From NCBI GenBank assembly GCA_033239005.1, contig BSQZ01000033.1, positions 4,746,001-4,810,000 of the forward strand: DNA of 64,000 nucleotides. Reading direction: 5' to 3'. The position numbers were made by a program, and so were the translations under genes. Source of the stretch: Lamellibrachia satsuma (lineage: Eukaryota > Annelida > Polychaeta > Sabellida > Siboglinidae). The first letter of the stretch is position 1. Every line of letters begins with the position of its first letter. The notes beneath the pieces were generated by a model. It saw only the letters and a list, made by a program, of their open reading frames with translations, was not told the DNA's origin and did no database searches. Below are positions 1 through 11,463 of this stretch, in pieces.

Positions 1-88
1 GTGCACGGCCGACAGAGGAGAAGTGTCACATCAGGTGCTACTAGTGAACTACAGTACATGACTGTTGGTGCCATGCAGACATGTCTAC

Positions 89-193
89 CTGTAATGGAGT
101 ACTGACGGTCGGCAGTGACAATCTCGCGCCTCACCACGCACCACTGATCACCGTCCCACACTTGCTCTACATACATTTCAGGAGAACTTGAGT
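89..193 (-). CDS. ANK: Probable ankyrin exon 36 (C-terminal tail; gene continues left)
   Basis: 105 bp, phase 1 to 1. It would encode SSSPEMYVEQVWDGDQWCVV and RREIVTADRQYSIT. A long pyrimidine tract (TTCTTCTCCTCTCTGC) precedes the acceptor region, AG is at 194-195, and the donor is GTAGAC. The EQV...VVRREIV pattern resembles the conserved basic segment near ankyrin C-termini. This shows that the gene has not ended at the left edge. Confidence 0.7.
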
Positions 194-801
194 CTACGGG
201 TGGCGTTAGTCAGCAGTGTGCAGAGAGGAGAAGAAGAGAACAAACGGCTAGGTTAGTTATGTCATGCTGGGATACCAAGCACACAAGGCACACGAGTTTA
301 TGCAACAACAAGCAACCGAACTGTCCTGTTTGCAAGAACATGGCTTCTGTACCCACCATGCGTATTAGTCTTCATCTATGAGAATTCAATAATTTCTGAT
401 CACAACCAAAAATGCTCAACTCACTTTGAGTGACATTTCAATTATTAAATAAACAACCATTCGGAATGGTTAAAATGTCAAATAAAAGAAAGTTGACAAT
501 TATTGTTCAATTATTTCATATTATCAACGCAATGAATGCATATAGATATATCACTGAAACAAAGTGACACTTCTACGATTTCTTCATTTTCATTAGTCAG
601 TTTGTGTCATGTCTATGAAACGTGACACAAACATGTCAAGAGAGTAAGCACCACCAGGTCTTAGTGACACTGTCCCTGTAAGTATCAGTCACTCCACACA
701 AGCAATGCTGGGTGAGTCGCCTACAGGGAATAACCACATCAGTATATCACAACATGCTTCGACTAGTCAACAACTCCAGGCCAATAAGTGAAGGTCAAAA
801 C
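194..801. other. Intron, nothing recognisable
   Basis: AT-rich intron between exons 35 and 36. I see no repeat array, element end or further exon candidate. Confidence 0.6.
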
Positions 802-900
802 CTCGATATGTTGCTTCCTCGGGCAAGAACTCTGCTGGAGATTTCGTGCCATCAACATAGGGAAAGCGCTCGCCTACTTTGGTGTCTTCAAAGATTGACT
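802..900 (-). CDS. ANK: Possible ankyrin exon 35 (C-terminal tail)
   Basis: 99 bp, phase 1 to 1. It would encode SIFEDTKVGERFPYVDGTKS and PAEFLPEEATYR. The acceptor TATTCTTCATTCCTAAG is pyrimidine-rich; the donor GTTTTG is poor. Without the donor the frame ends at a TGA at 767-769. Composition and codon use look coding, and the phases fit exons 34 and 36. Confidence 0.5.
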
Positions 901-1540
901 CTTAGGAATGAAGAATAGTTAACTATGTAGGACAACTATCAGCCAAATTGATTCTGTCTCCCCCTCTCACTATAGATACCCTCTTGTTCTGCCTTACTCT
1001 TACAATATGTCATGCAACTGGCTACCACAAACACACAGCAGGATTTAACAGCCAGTGCCACGGCCAGTTGTGTCAGATGTTGCAAATCATATCTTAATTC
1101 ACAGGAAGACTTTCAGTCAGTAGTTTTGAAAGGAAAGTAGGTGATCTTAACAATGGATTGTGTACATGGTAATTATGTGTACAAATATATGTCACATCCA
1201 TTTCTGTTATTATCTATCAAATGTTATCACAGAATTGAACATGACCAATCAAGATATGTGCTGTCCTGCTGTTAGTTCCTTACACATGTAACACATAGAC
1301 AATGAGGATGACCATGGGGGGTTGACATTGGGTGGCATGACACTGGATGGGGTGACACGGGTAAGGGTGACACGGGGTAGGGATAACACTGGGTTGAAGA
1401 TCAGATTGGTGTTGCAACATAAGACACAACGTAACACATAAAGCTGAAAGAAACGTTTTGATTATGGCTGTTAAATTGACACAGTAACACTTTCTCCTGT
1501 TATTCCCAGTTCCAATCAAATAATGATATAATGTGGATAC
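901..1540. other. Intron, mostly plain
   Basis: AT-rich intron sequence. Only a short run of degenerate GGTGACACxGGG-like repeats at about 1310-1390 stands out. Confidence 0.5.
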
Positions 1541-1559
1541 AGCCGAGCCCCGTTTTAAG

Positions 1560-2245
1560 GTAATGGTCGAGGTCCAAGATTTCGGACCGCGCTGTACGCG
1601 AGGCATGCTAGGTGTTCCCATACCTGCCACCAGGAGCTACTAAACAACAGTGATCGCCACCCGCTGGCTGCACGAAGTCCAGGAACGCTGTATGCTTGCA
1701 GCACTGTCTTATATACCAACGTGCAGTGTATGGAGCTTATAAAATGAGTCAACTCGCATCAATGTTTATTATTTTTAAATGTCATACCCTGTTGAATATT
1801 GAACTGAATAAAATACATGTAAACCGTTATGAAAATATATCTGCTACGATAATGATGTACTGGACCAATAGGCCTATGAATTGAAAATAATAACATGGAT
1901 CTGAGCAGCCAAAAACGTATATGATTTGACACACATAGTATGTAAGCTGATTAAACACAGAAAACGACAACAGGTAGAATTAATAATTAAATAATTGTTT
2001 AACTTTGTCTTTCAACCAAATCTCGACCAAAGCATAAATTTATGATGCACCACTTAACATCGATTCATCATTTTATATGCGGATCACGAATTCGTAGTTT
2101 TGTGCACTGGTAGCGACTTGGGTTAGGCATTTGACATGTTGCTTTCGCGTCGCGAAAACAATTAGATTTACGATGCAATGGAAGTATGCCATTTCACCCC
2201 AGTGTTATATTGGTATTGCAAAATAAATGCATCAAGACTGTTTAT
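1560..2245 (+). mobile_element. Interspersed repeat family A, copy 1
   Basis: The segment from about 1700 to 2240 matches, in order and over several hundred bases, the reverse complement of 48540-47930. Shared landmarks are CTGAATAAAATA near 1805, AATAATAACATGGATCTGAG near 1890, GTCTTTCAACC near 2010, ATATGCGGAT near 2076 and GATGCAATGGAAG near 2175. The last part, GCCATTTCACCCCAGT, also matches 14530-14550. Copy 1 lacks the palindromic end seen in copies 2 and 3, so it is truncated. The family type is unknown to me. Confidence 0.65.
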
Positions 2246-3290
2246 CTGATTCTTATCACTGCCGCCAATTGATGTCGGTGGCAGCGCAAAACAAACAACA
2301 TGTTGACACTCGTTCACTGACATTCTTCACCTCATGTTTCTTGAGAATTGTCAAAGCAATTCTAAGTAGGTTTAAGCAGGCCCATTTGGCATTTCCCCTG
2401 GTGGCAGAAAATCTGGGTCCATGACTGACTGCCTTATATCCGAATCCGCATAATAATGGGGCGCGTAATAATGAAGCGCGACTGTACATATTTATATACT
2501 TGCTGTTAACTGAAAAGAAGATTCAGGAAATAACAAGTGGCTGAACTGGGAAAACTCATCCCGAATGTGCTACTTTCCCAACACTCCACATCTACCCCAG
2601 CCATTGTTCACGATTCAGAGGAATCAGTGATTACAACAAAATAAAACACAAGTTCTTAAAATGTGGGCAAATGTATGGAATAACTAAACAAACATAATTT
2701 ATTAATTTGGATATTGCTTGAGAAATTACATTAGGATAGAATGATCATGTTTAACTGCAGACTGAACATTTTGTTGAACTTTCTACATTGATAGATCTTT
2801 TGCTTGAGACAAGGTGTGAAACAAACGATATACATACATTAGAAAGATATTTTGCCCACAAATTGTGTACTTGTGATATCAAATGTAACACCTTGTGTCA
2901 GTGGAAAATCATCTTCAATACTGGAGGTAACAAAAATGTTCTTCCCACATAAAAAAGGTTACTGTTAAGCTGTAAACAATGTCAGTGCATATCTGGAAGT
3001 TGGAGAATTTTTTTACTTACTATTATTTGTTTAGAAAGAAGTTGTGCACAACAGTGCAAATTTTAAACAAGTGACATTAGTGACAAACACATGACAGATA
3101 ACATGAGTGAGTGAGGACCACCCACTGTCTGTTCTCTCTAGCTCTCCTATTTCTCCAGTCAAATGTTTCACTCTTTCCTCAATTTCTTTAGCCCATCCCA
3201 ATTTGGGTTCATGGATATTCAAATATGTAGTATTAGTTTAAATAATATGTGCAGTAAGTTTAATAAGTTTAAATAATATGTGCAGTAATT
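2246..3290. other. Intron, nothing firm
   Basis: AT-rich intron. A tandem 30-bp duplication lies at about 3225-3285. The minus strand at 3100-3222 is open and hydrophilic (EIEERVKHLTGEIGELE) but has no usable acceptor; it may be transposon debris. Confidence 0.4.
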
Positions 3291-3488
3291 TTAATAAGAG
3301 TTCATACTTTTGCAAAAAAAAATATATGTTGACATTGATCATTACCAAGTGTGAATAATCTTATGTCATAGTAAACCTTTTTTCTGCCAAATATTTACTG
3401 GATATGATAAAAAATAATTTAATAGTTTGTCCAATAATTTCTCTAAAACCAAATAATAAATTTGTATAAATGAGCTAGCTTGCCATGT
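3290..3488 (+). repeat. Interspersed repeat family B, copy 1
   Basis: The stretch around 3405-3470 (AAAAAATAATTTAATAGTTT onward, ending ATGAGCT) matches 39930-39995 with scattered substitutions. The similarity extends weakly upstream through TTTAATAAGAGT. Two diverged copies of an unclassified repeat. Confidence 0.45.
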
Positions 3489-3491
3489 GGT

Positions 3492-4084
3492 CAGGGCTGG
3501 GGCAAATTAAAAAATGAATTGGTATTATTATTTTCACCAAGCAGAATTTGAATTTGAAAGATTTTGAGTAAGTTGAATTCGAATTGAAAGAAAATTAATT
3601 GAACCTCATTTTCTTGTGCTGGTGCGAACTGGTTTTATTTCCAATGTGGTTCTCAATCCAACCCTAGAATTAAATTATGATCAGCCTACTGGTCTTTCAT
3701 GTTGTTTGAATAATGGTTCAGCCATTGTATGTACATTGTTTACAATTACTAGCAGTTGAAATAACATGCAAACAAACCTGATATTTGTAAGTTTGCAGCA
3801 GTATATGCAATAGAAAAGTAATAGACTATTATCTATTACTTTAGGATCTATTACTATTACTTTTGAAAAAGTTCCTCTATTACTATTACAGAAAAAAGTC
3901 TGTTACAATTACATATTACTATTCCATGCGTTTGAGTTTGAAAAACTCCCATGGAATTAATTCAGAATTGGAATTGAAAGATTTGAGCTGGAATATGAAT
4001 TGAAAAGAAATTAATTGAATTGGAATTGATTAAACTGAATTGAAAGGAATTTGAATTAATTAAATGAAATTGACCCCAGCCCTG
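3492..4084. mobile_element. hAT-type MITE with CAGGGCTGGGG ends
   Basis: The left end reads CAGGGCTGGGGCAAATT and the right end is its inverse (AATTGACCCCAGCCCTG). The interior is AT-rich and made of GAATTGGAATTG-like motifs with no coding capacity. Flanks are catGTGGT and ataGTGGT, five of eight bases matching, in line with a decayed 8-bp hAT target duplication. CAGGG termini are usual for hAT elements. Confidence 0.7.
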
Positions 4085-4279
4085 ATAGTGGTGCAAGATA
4101 GGTTTGATTTTTCTGTGGAATGGCTAAAACAAAACGAGTGAACAAAGTAACTGAAGAAGAACCTTCAAAGGCAGAACTCTTGAGGCAATGTTTTAACAAC
4201 ACATTGAAAGGTGAAAGGCATAGGACTAGGGAGCACACAGGGACACATGTAGTGAAGACATCGGGAGAACGATGGCTAC

Positions 4280-4354
4280 CTGGGCTACGTGGCACTTCAC
4301 CTTCAGCTGGACTCGGAGGTGGAGTTTTCGTTTTCACTGATACATGGGTGCCGT
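4280..4354 (-). CDS. ANK: Probable ankyrin exon 34 (proline-rich tail)
   Basis: 75 bp, phase 1 to 1, in a local GC-rich island. It would encode GTHVSVKTKTPPPSPAEGEV and PRSP. Acceptor TCGTTCGTTTGCAG is good and the donor is GTAGCC. A second acceptor 18 nt inside keeps the same frame. Prediction rests on phase, composition and the KTPPPSP motif, which resembles linker sequence in other ankyrin tails; I have no direct homology. Confidence 0.65.
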
Positions 4355-5500
4355 CTGCAAACGAACGACAGCTTATACATAGCTCGTATAGCTAAGTGTA
4401 TGTTAAAGGACATGTTGAAGACTAGCAAGACATGACCTTGTCTTGGTGTTAGCTGTAGGTTAAGTGATTAATGATCATTGTAATGTGTTACTGCTGTAAA
4501 AGACAAACATTCTGTGAGAAATTATTTCAATGATAGTTTCTGTAATTTTATCTGACAAAAGTTTCAATTAATTAACAGAAAGATGATCAAACATTAAAAC
4601 AAATGTTCAGGTGAAATGAAACAATATAAAATGCAGGTAATTTAAAAATTAAACATTCCCATCTGAGAATTACAATTTAAAATAAACATTAATAAAATAT
4701 AAACTGACTTTACCATGCAGTCTTAAATACAAAATATTACATATCAAGTGTCATTTGGTGAATGTCTTTACCAAAAACTTAACATATTTTATATCTAAAA
4801 GTGAACTAAAATAACGTAAAAAAGAAGAAAAATGTCAGATATCTACATCTGATAAAGATAAGAGTGTTTGTGGCAGTTAGGTGCTGTTGTGGGTGTGGAA
4901 CGAGCTAAACAGACTGGACATGCAGTACATGCTGGCTGGACACAAGTGTCTGCGCACAGAAGACACCAGGTCAAACATCAATTGGACATTACCTACAAAG
5001 CACAGAAATAATCAGTTCAAACTGCTGATATTTGTGCTATCACAAGACTGCTGCGTGTGCTTGATGACGCTGTGGCACTAAAACACTCAGCGATATCACT
5101 CGACACTCCAGTGACATCACTCGACACTATGACACTGCAATGACATTACTCCACACTACAACACTGCAGTGACATCACTCAACACTACATCAATCAACAC
5201 TACAACACTCCAGTGACATCACTTGACATACACCCAGGTGTAACTGTGGCACTACGTTACACCCAGGTGGCATCACAGTGGACTCTGCCTAACAAAATTG
5301 CAGCTGACAAAATAAGTCGTTTAGTAGAAAATATAATGGCTGGGATGTAATCGTTCTCTATTCCCACTGTATTAAAACACACTGCTTAAGTGAACCAGCA
5401 TCAAAAGAATCAAATTGTTCTGACCCGAAGTGGATTCAACTGTGCTCAATATACACCAATGTAACTGTGGCAACACAATATACAGCAGACACACAGCAGT
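4355..5500. other. Intron, irregular CAGTGACATCACTC repeats
   Basis: AT-rich intron. From about 5085 to 5230 there are irregular copies of a motif like CAGTGACATCACTCGACACT. No exon candidates. Confidence 0.5.
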
Positions 5501-5515
5501 GACCTCACTCAGTAA

Positions 5516-5845
5516 ATGGGATACACCGACATGTATCTATGATACTATTACAACACCTAAATGACATCAGTGATTGACATGTCTCAGTACATGAGATACA
5601 CTGACATGTATCTATGATACTATTACAACACCTAAATGACATCAGTGATTGACATGTCTCAGTACATGAGATACACTGACATGTATCTATGATACTATTA
5701 CAACACCTAAATGACATCAGTGATTGACATGTCTCAGTATATGAGATACACTGACATGTATCTATGATACTATTACAACACCTAAATGACATCAGTGATT
5801 GACATGTCTTAGTACATGAGATACACTGACATGTATCTACGACAC
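5516..5845. repeat. Minisatellite, 75-bp unit, about 4.4 copies
   Basis: Units start at 5520, 5595, 5670, 5745 and 5820 with GATACACTGACATG. The unit is divisible by three, so an open frame with a 25-residue period appears on the minus strand; I do not regard it as coding. Copies differ by a few substitutions. Confidence 0.95.
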
Positions 5846-7207
5846 TATGATTCCTAATAGATATTAGTGACACCACTCTGACACAGGATAAACCGGTATG
5901 TGTCTATGACACTAGGACACAAACTGACAACTGATGTCTATTGTAAATGATCTTCACAATATCACTGCTTTTTGTGTTACTTATTTCAAAATGTTTCCTT
6001 CTTTGCTTTCCTTCATTGATAAGAACTGGAATTTCCATTGGAAAACGTCAGAAAAATTACTGGGAAGTGTCCAAGAAATATCTATACTGTACAATGACTT
6101 GACACTTACTGACTGGTGTCTTGAGTTTACAACGGAAACTACTGATGATCAGTTGTTGTCACAAGTGTATACAGTGACAACACACACTCAGATGAACAAA
6201 CGACACAGAGTGTGTGTCATAGGCATCCAAGATGTCACAGATGTCTCAGATATGTCAGACGACACAGACAACTGTCACACAGCTGTCAGGCAACACAGAC
6301 AATTGTCAGGTGGCCCTTACAACTGTCATGTCACACCTGACGCAGACATGTGAATTGACACAGACACATGTCAGGTGACATAGTGGCCAAGAGGTACCTC
6401 TACCATGCCAAACAAACAAATAAAACTAACTTGAATGAATACAAACAATAACTTAATTATGCACTATGTGTTACACCTGGTAAATATATGCATAAAATTA
6501 CAACACAGACATGAATATGGCATATTTTCCTGTAGAACTGTTCTGGCTGAATCTGCCAACCGTAAGACCAGCCGGGTAGGAAGCATTCTATACAGCCATC
6601 TGGGCCTACTGTGTGTCTTAAGCCCATTCTCAACACCACACAGTTGGTTGGATGCCAAGTATGAATATCTAGTTCTCAATAATATTCTACGAATGACTCT
6701 TAAGTTTATGAGAAATATATAAATTTCAGAAGAGACAAAGTCAACGAGGAGATATTTTAATGATTTTTATATTAAACACAACAACATTTCCATAGGGACC
6801 AATGAATGAGGATGATGCAGTTTGCAACAATTTCAGAAAACAATGTAGGTTAATGCTGTCAAGTTTTTGAGTGACATATACTACAACCTGTGAACTGTTC
6901 TTCCTTGTAGTTCCCCTTATAAAGGGAATGTCTTGTACTGCTACGCTGCTTTGGTTGTTATCATTTTCAACTGAACTGTACAAAATTTATATTATATTTT
7001 TAGTGGAATTGTGGAAAAAAATTACATGGATTCATATAAATGTGCCTACCATACTATGGGATTATGAAAAGAAATACCAGTTCTACAGGAGAACACATCT
7101 TATCCTCTGCATACTAATTAGAGCATGCCAGGAACTCATGCAGGAAAGCGATGAACAACGCTGAATGAAGATACTACTGACAATATTGTCAGTGTGACGG
7201 AGGATAC
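5846..7207. other. Intron, nothing firm
   Basis: Intron downstream of exon 33. GTCAGACGACACAGACAACT-like irregular repeats at 6225-6350. No exon or element end that I can support. Confidence 0.4.
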
Positions 7208-7375
7208 CTTTCTTTGGTTTCTCGTCATGAATGATCATAGAGTCATCGCTGGACAACGACACTCGGTCATCCATGCCCTCAACCTCTGTCACGTCGACCT
7301 TTTTGATGAGGTCATCCATGGGAACGACTGGTTGTCGGGACTGGCGTTCCTCAAACACCATGTCCTCAACCACTT
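7208..7375 (-). CDS. ANK: Ankyrin exon 33 (C-terminal tail)
   Basis: 168 bp, phase 1 to 1. It encodes EVVEDMVFEERQSRQPVVPM, then VEGMDDRVSLSSDDSMIIHD and EKPKK. Acceptor GTGCTTACAG is strong; the donor GTATCC at 7207 is weak. If it is not used, the frame stays open to a TAG at 7083-7085, which would make this a terminal exon. The downstream candidate exons argue for the splice. Confidence 0.85.
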
Positions 7376-8310
7376 CTGTAAGCACAGTTAGTGAGGACCG
7401 TCACCAACACCTCAATGTTAGGGGCAAGCTTGGAACATGCATTGTCTGTGGACAAATACTCAATCTCCAAACTGTTCATATTTGCTGCTCCCCACAGCAA
7501 TACAGCTTTCACAGTTGAAAAGTAGCTTCTTTAATATTTCCATTTTATCAGCTTGGTGATATTTGTGTCTCTATATACACTGTTAGTGAGATATTTATAA
7601 TGATAACTATTACAAATTTGGAAAAATACAAATTAAATCTAACTTAGTCATGCACTTGAATGTTGCCTGCTTGTTAAAATTAAAAACCTGATGAATTATT
7701 GAGGTTACATGCAAAGCAATTTGACAGATATTTAGGAATTACTTGGCACACCCCAAACTTTTCACACGGGTCATAGCAGCGGCACTTCTGTTAACACTCT
7801 GTCATATAGTTTTTTAATATGTCAAGCTGGCGTAATCATACATTTGATTGGAAACATTCATATAAATGATAATTTCTGGCCAAAATAAAACCAAACATGG
7901 AATTCATGATGACAAAAACATAGACTGTGCTGAAATTATTACACTGCTGTAACCTGTCAGACAACAAAATAAATCACAGCTCAAACATGTATCATTTCAG
8001 CCATCATTGCCAAACTCAAACTAAACACCTATATGGTAAATAAAGGTGAAATACATGGAAACTGAAAAAAAGATTGTCAACAACATAATGACAAGAGTAT
8101 GTCACTGTCTGCAGTGAACATGACATCAGATGTCATAACGATGACAATCACAGATCGACTCCTGTCGGATCTTCTACAGTGCAGCCAAGACAACCCACCA
8201 CCGTAATAATTACAACAGTCCTCACCTCTTCTACAAAAGTGCAATGGCCTTATAAGAGGAGTGGCATCTTGTGAGGGGAATTGTCATTATTTGCCTTATT
8301 TGCTACATGG
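7376..8310. other. Intron, nothing recognisable
   Basis: AT-rich intron between exon 33 and the G-rich array. No repeat or exon signal seen. Confidence 0.5.
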
Positions 8311-8317
8311 CATGGTG

Positions 8318-9172
8318 GCCTCTGGTAATGGGATGGCCTCTGGTGAGGGGGTGGCCTCTGGTAAGGGGATGGCCTCTGGTGAGGGAGGTGGCCTCTGGTG
8401 AGTGGGTGGCCTCTGGTGAGGGGGTGGCCATTGGTAAGGGGGTGGCCATTGGTAAGGGGGTGGCCTCTGGTGTGGGGGATGGCCTCTGGTGAGTGGGTGG
8501 CCTCTGGTGAGGGGTGGCTTCTGGTGAGGGGGTGGCCTCTGGTGAGGGGGTGGCCTCTGGTGAGTGGGTGGCCTCTGGTGAGGGGGTGGCCATTGGTGAG
8601 TGGGTGGCCTCTGGTGAGTGGGTGGCTGGCTCTGGTGAATGGGTGGCCTCTGGTAAGGGGGTAGCCTCTGGTGAGGGGGGTGGCCTCTGGTGAGGGGGTG
8701 GCCTCTGGTGAGTAGGTGGCCTCTGGTAAGGGGGTGGCCTCTGGTAAGGGGGTGGCCTCTGGTGAGTGGGTGGCCTCTGGTGAGGGGGTGGCCATTGGTG
8801 ACTGGGTGGCCTCTGGTGAGTGGGTGGCTGGCTCTGGTGAATGGGTGGCCTCTGGTAAGGGGGTAGCCTCTGGTGAGGGGGGTGGCCTCTGGTGAGGGGG
8901 TGGCCTCTGGTGAGTAGGTGGCCTCTGGTAAGGGGGTGGCCTCTGGTGAGTGGGTGGCCTCTGGTGAGGGGGGTGGCCTTTGGTAAGGGGGTGGCCTCTG
9001 GTGAGGGGGGGTGGCCTCTGGTAAGGGGGTGGCCTCTGGTGAGTGGGTGGCCTCTGGTGAGTGGGTGGCCTCTGGTGAGGGAGTGGCCTCTGGTGAGGGG
9101 GTAGCCTCTGGTGAGGGGTGGCCTCTGGTGAGGGGGTGGCCTTTGTTAAGGGGGTGGCCATTGGTGAGGAGG
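8318..9172. repeat. G-rich minisatellite, 18-bp unit, about 47 copies
   Basis: Unit GGTGGCCTCTGGTGAGGG with variants GAGT, AAGG and CCATT. Runs of five or six G recur every 13-18 bases on the plus strand. A larger duplication of about 205 bp is visible: the GGTGGCTGGCTCTGGTGAAT variant at about 8617 and 8824 is followed by the same series of variants. Open frames on both strands here come from the unit length. Confidence 0.95.
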
Positions 9173-9371
9173 CCATATAAGAGTATGACCAATGTACTCT
9201 ATAAACACAGCCCTTCACGTAAGGCATGCAGTAAAGTTTTGACACGTTTTCAATTGCTTTTCACCCAATATTTAACTTTTCAAAAAAACAATAGACGAGC
9301 TGCAAGATTTTCGATCACTATTTAACAAAAGCCTGCCTGTCACTAGAGACATGTGACACTGTGATGAGTAC

Positions 9372-9545
9372 CTGTGTCACCAGGCTGGGCATCATCCCCT
9401 ATGTCCACCTCCATCTGTGTGTCGAGCTCCTCAGCGAGCGCAATGTACGCATCCCGCTTGCGCAGGGCCTCGGCCACCTCATCTTCACCGGTGTCCTCAG
9501 TGTCACCGATCCTGCTCGGTACGATGTGGTCCTCCTCCGTCTCAG
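9372..9545 (-). CDS. ANK: Ankyrin exon 32 (C-terminal tail)
   Basis: 174 bp, phase 1 to 1. It encodes ETEEDHIVPSRIGDTEDTGE, EVAEALRKRDAYIALAEEL and ends DAQPGDT. The central EALRKRDAYIALAEEL stretch should form a helix. Acceptor CCTTCTAG, donor GTACTC. Confidence 0.9.
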
Positions 9546-10085
9546 CTAGAAGGGGTGACATGTTAGATGACACACACACACACACTGGGGGACAGGACAG
9601 ACAGGACACCACAGGACAGTGTCAACACACAGGCAGGTCACTGTGGTTACAAAAGGTATATCTCCAACATTCTACAACTATATTCCTTGCATGGACCAAT
9701 GTTCCTGTTTCTTGGAGTGTGATATTTAACATGGTAATTACCTCTCAGGAAACTGTTTTGTATTCTTTCCATCGACCTAGTCCGATCAGTTGAAATAGTC
9801 GGTGGAAAGAATACAAAAGGTTTTTTGAGAGCTAATTACCACGATAATTATTTAATAGTTGCCCTTAAAGGCATTAAACTGTCTACCCAAGCACCATAGC
9901 ACCACCACCATTAATGCTTTTAGCTACCCATAGACATATGTTTCACCGAGAAACCCGATGAAAAAATGCTTAGGCAGAAACCAAGTAAAAGCCCACAATA
10001 ACCCTGCACCACCAATGCTAACAAGCAGGGCAACGTGCCACCAAATGAAGCCCTAGTGATATGTCGCGTCACTACAGTGACTCAC
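9546..10085. other. Intron 31 with a long hairpin
   Basis: Intron between exons 31 and 32. Contains the inverted repeat listed separately; the remainder is unremarkable. Confidence 0.6.
9735..9840. repeat. Inverted repeat / hairpin, arms about 45 bp
   Basis: The left arm starts GGTAATTACCTCTCAGGAAA and contains TTGTATTCTTTCCATCGAC; the right arm ends in the inverse, GTCGGTGGAAAGAATACAA ... TAATTACC. Several mismatches lie in the arms and about 12 bases in the loop. It may be a tiny foldback element. Confidence 0.8.
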
Positions 10086-10167
10086 CGACTGGCGTAGGTG
10101 TAGAGAGGTCACGTTCGACGATAGAGCCAGCGCCACTGTCAGTCTCTTCTGCTGCAGACTCCGACTC
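10086..10167 (-). CDS. ANK: Ankyrin exon 31 (C-terminal tail)
   Basis: 82 bp, phase 0 to 1. It encodes ESESAAEETDSGAGSIVERD and ends STPTPV. Low complexity, acidic. Acceptor GTGTTGTAG, donor GTGAGT. Exons 30 and 31 are asymmetric, but together they are symmetric (phase 1 to 1), so they could be skipped as a pair. Confidence 0.88.
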
Positions 10168-11037
10168 CTACAACACGCAGTATCACCCACACTCAATACA
10201 GGCTCCACAATGTCATATTTAAATAAAACAAAATATTAACATTTTCCATATTTAAAAACTTTTAACACCCTGTCTCTAACTGATCAATCACCGGAATTGC
10301 TTTTCCAAAAAAACGTAATTGCATTTTAAGCTTCAAAGTTCAATATTATTGTAAACTGTATTGTACTGAAAAAAATTATTGTTATTATTATCAGGTTTAG
10401 TTAGCTATTATGATTCAAATTGTGCGCATTATTAATTTATGACCTCATAAACTGATGATATGAATTATATGATTACGAATGTATAGCTGACAAGCACATA
10501 TTTTTTATGTTTTCCTTTGTCATAACTGGAATTCTACTACTGTACACAGTGTATGAGATGTGCATATCAGTGGAATGTCATGCACAGAAGAAAGCATAGC
10601 TAATTTGTTATACAGTACAGAGTTAAGCAAACATGAAATTCTAAGCATCATAAAATAATTAAATCATCAAAACAAACAAGAACAAATGTAAAAAAATCAT
10701 ACTTCATCACATGCAAATGTTGTTTGATGTGTACTATTTTTTTGCAAACAAAGATAACTGGACTACTGGTAGTTGGTTGTCAAAAGAAATGAAGATTGGT
10801 TGTGCCGAGGCCCTTGTTAGCTACTTTTCATATATAAATGATTCTGCAGGCAAAACAAGCAACATTAATTTCTGTCACACAGTGTGAGAGTGAAGACATA
10901 TTGTGACGCAATGCAGAGATTGATGTCACACTGGGAATGTTGGTGGTACAAGGAGTAGTCCAAAAAAGAATTGGATAGGACTGTATTGCCGATAAGGACT
11001 TCACGCCTGGCATTATACTATACATTACACTTCTCAC
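10168..11037. other. Intron, nothing recognisable
   Basis: AT-rich intron upstream of exon 31. No array, exon or element end. Confidence 0.5.
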
Positions 11038-11463
11038 CAGACTTGGGGCAATCATATTGTAATTGAAATGCCCATTCCAATTCAGGAATTGTATGCAGAA
11101 TTGGTGTTTTGTTTTTAAAAATGAATGGAATTAGTGAAAAGTAATTGGTAGTTTCAATTACTTTTTCAATTACACCATGTAACTTTTTAACTCAAATTAT
11201 TTGCTACAGATAATCAATAAAATATAATAATTTATGTTGTGTATATCATATTTGTTTGCTATTATGTACCATAATATGCAGAAACTAAATAAAGCTGCTC
11301 TAAAATGTTTGGCGTTGAGTGTGTCTATGGTGGCTCTATTCACATTAAAAAATTTTGATATGGAATGGAGAATTGGAATTGGTATTTTTAAGGTATAATT
11401 GAATTTGGCATTTGTAAATGATGAGTAATTGGAAATGATATAATGTAATTGACCCGAAGTCTG
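11038..11463. mobile_element. hAT-type MITE with 8-bp target duplication
   Basis: Left end CAGACTTGGGGCAAT, right end inverse of CAGACTTCGGGTCAAT. The element is flanked by CTTCTCAC on the left and CTTCTGAC on the right, a 7-of-8 match and the target length expected for hAT. The interior is AT-rich with AATTGGAATTGG-like motifs, as in the element at 3492-4084, so the two are probably related. Confidence 0.8.

Noticed and set aside
712..918. Plus-strand 68-residue frame
   Set aside because: It is the complement of the better-supported minus-strand exon candidate 802-900.
3031..3222. Minus-strand frame with EIEERVKHLTGEIGELE as a further ankyrin exon
   Set aside because: No AG acceptor lies upstream in a suitable position and the frame begins at a non-ATG codon; at most transposon debris.
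5934..6353. 139-residue plus-strand frame
   Set aside because: Composition is that of intron, the second half is GACACAGACAACTGTCA-type repeats, and no domain or splice support exists.
8250..9245. Open frames of about 300 residues rich in Pro-Glu-Ala-Thr and His-Pro-Leu-Thr-Arg in the 18-bp array
   Set aside because: Unit length divisible by three keeps several frames of both strands open; no introns, start context or homology, and the array is inside an intron.
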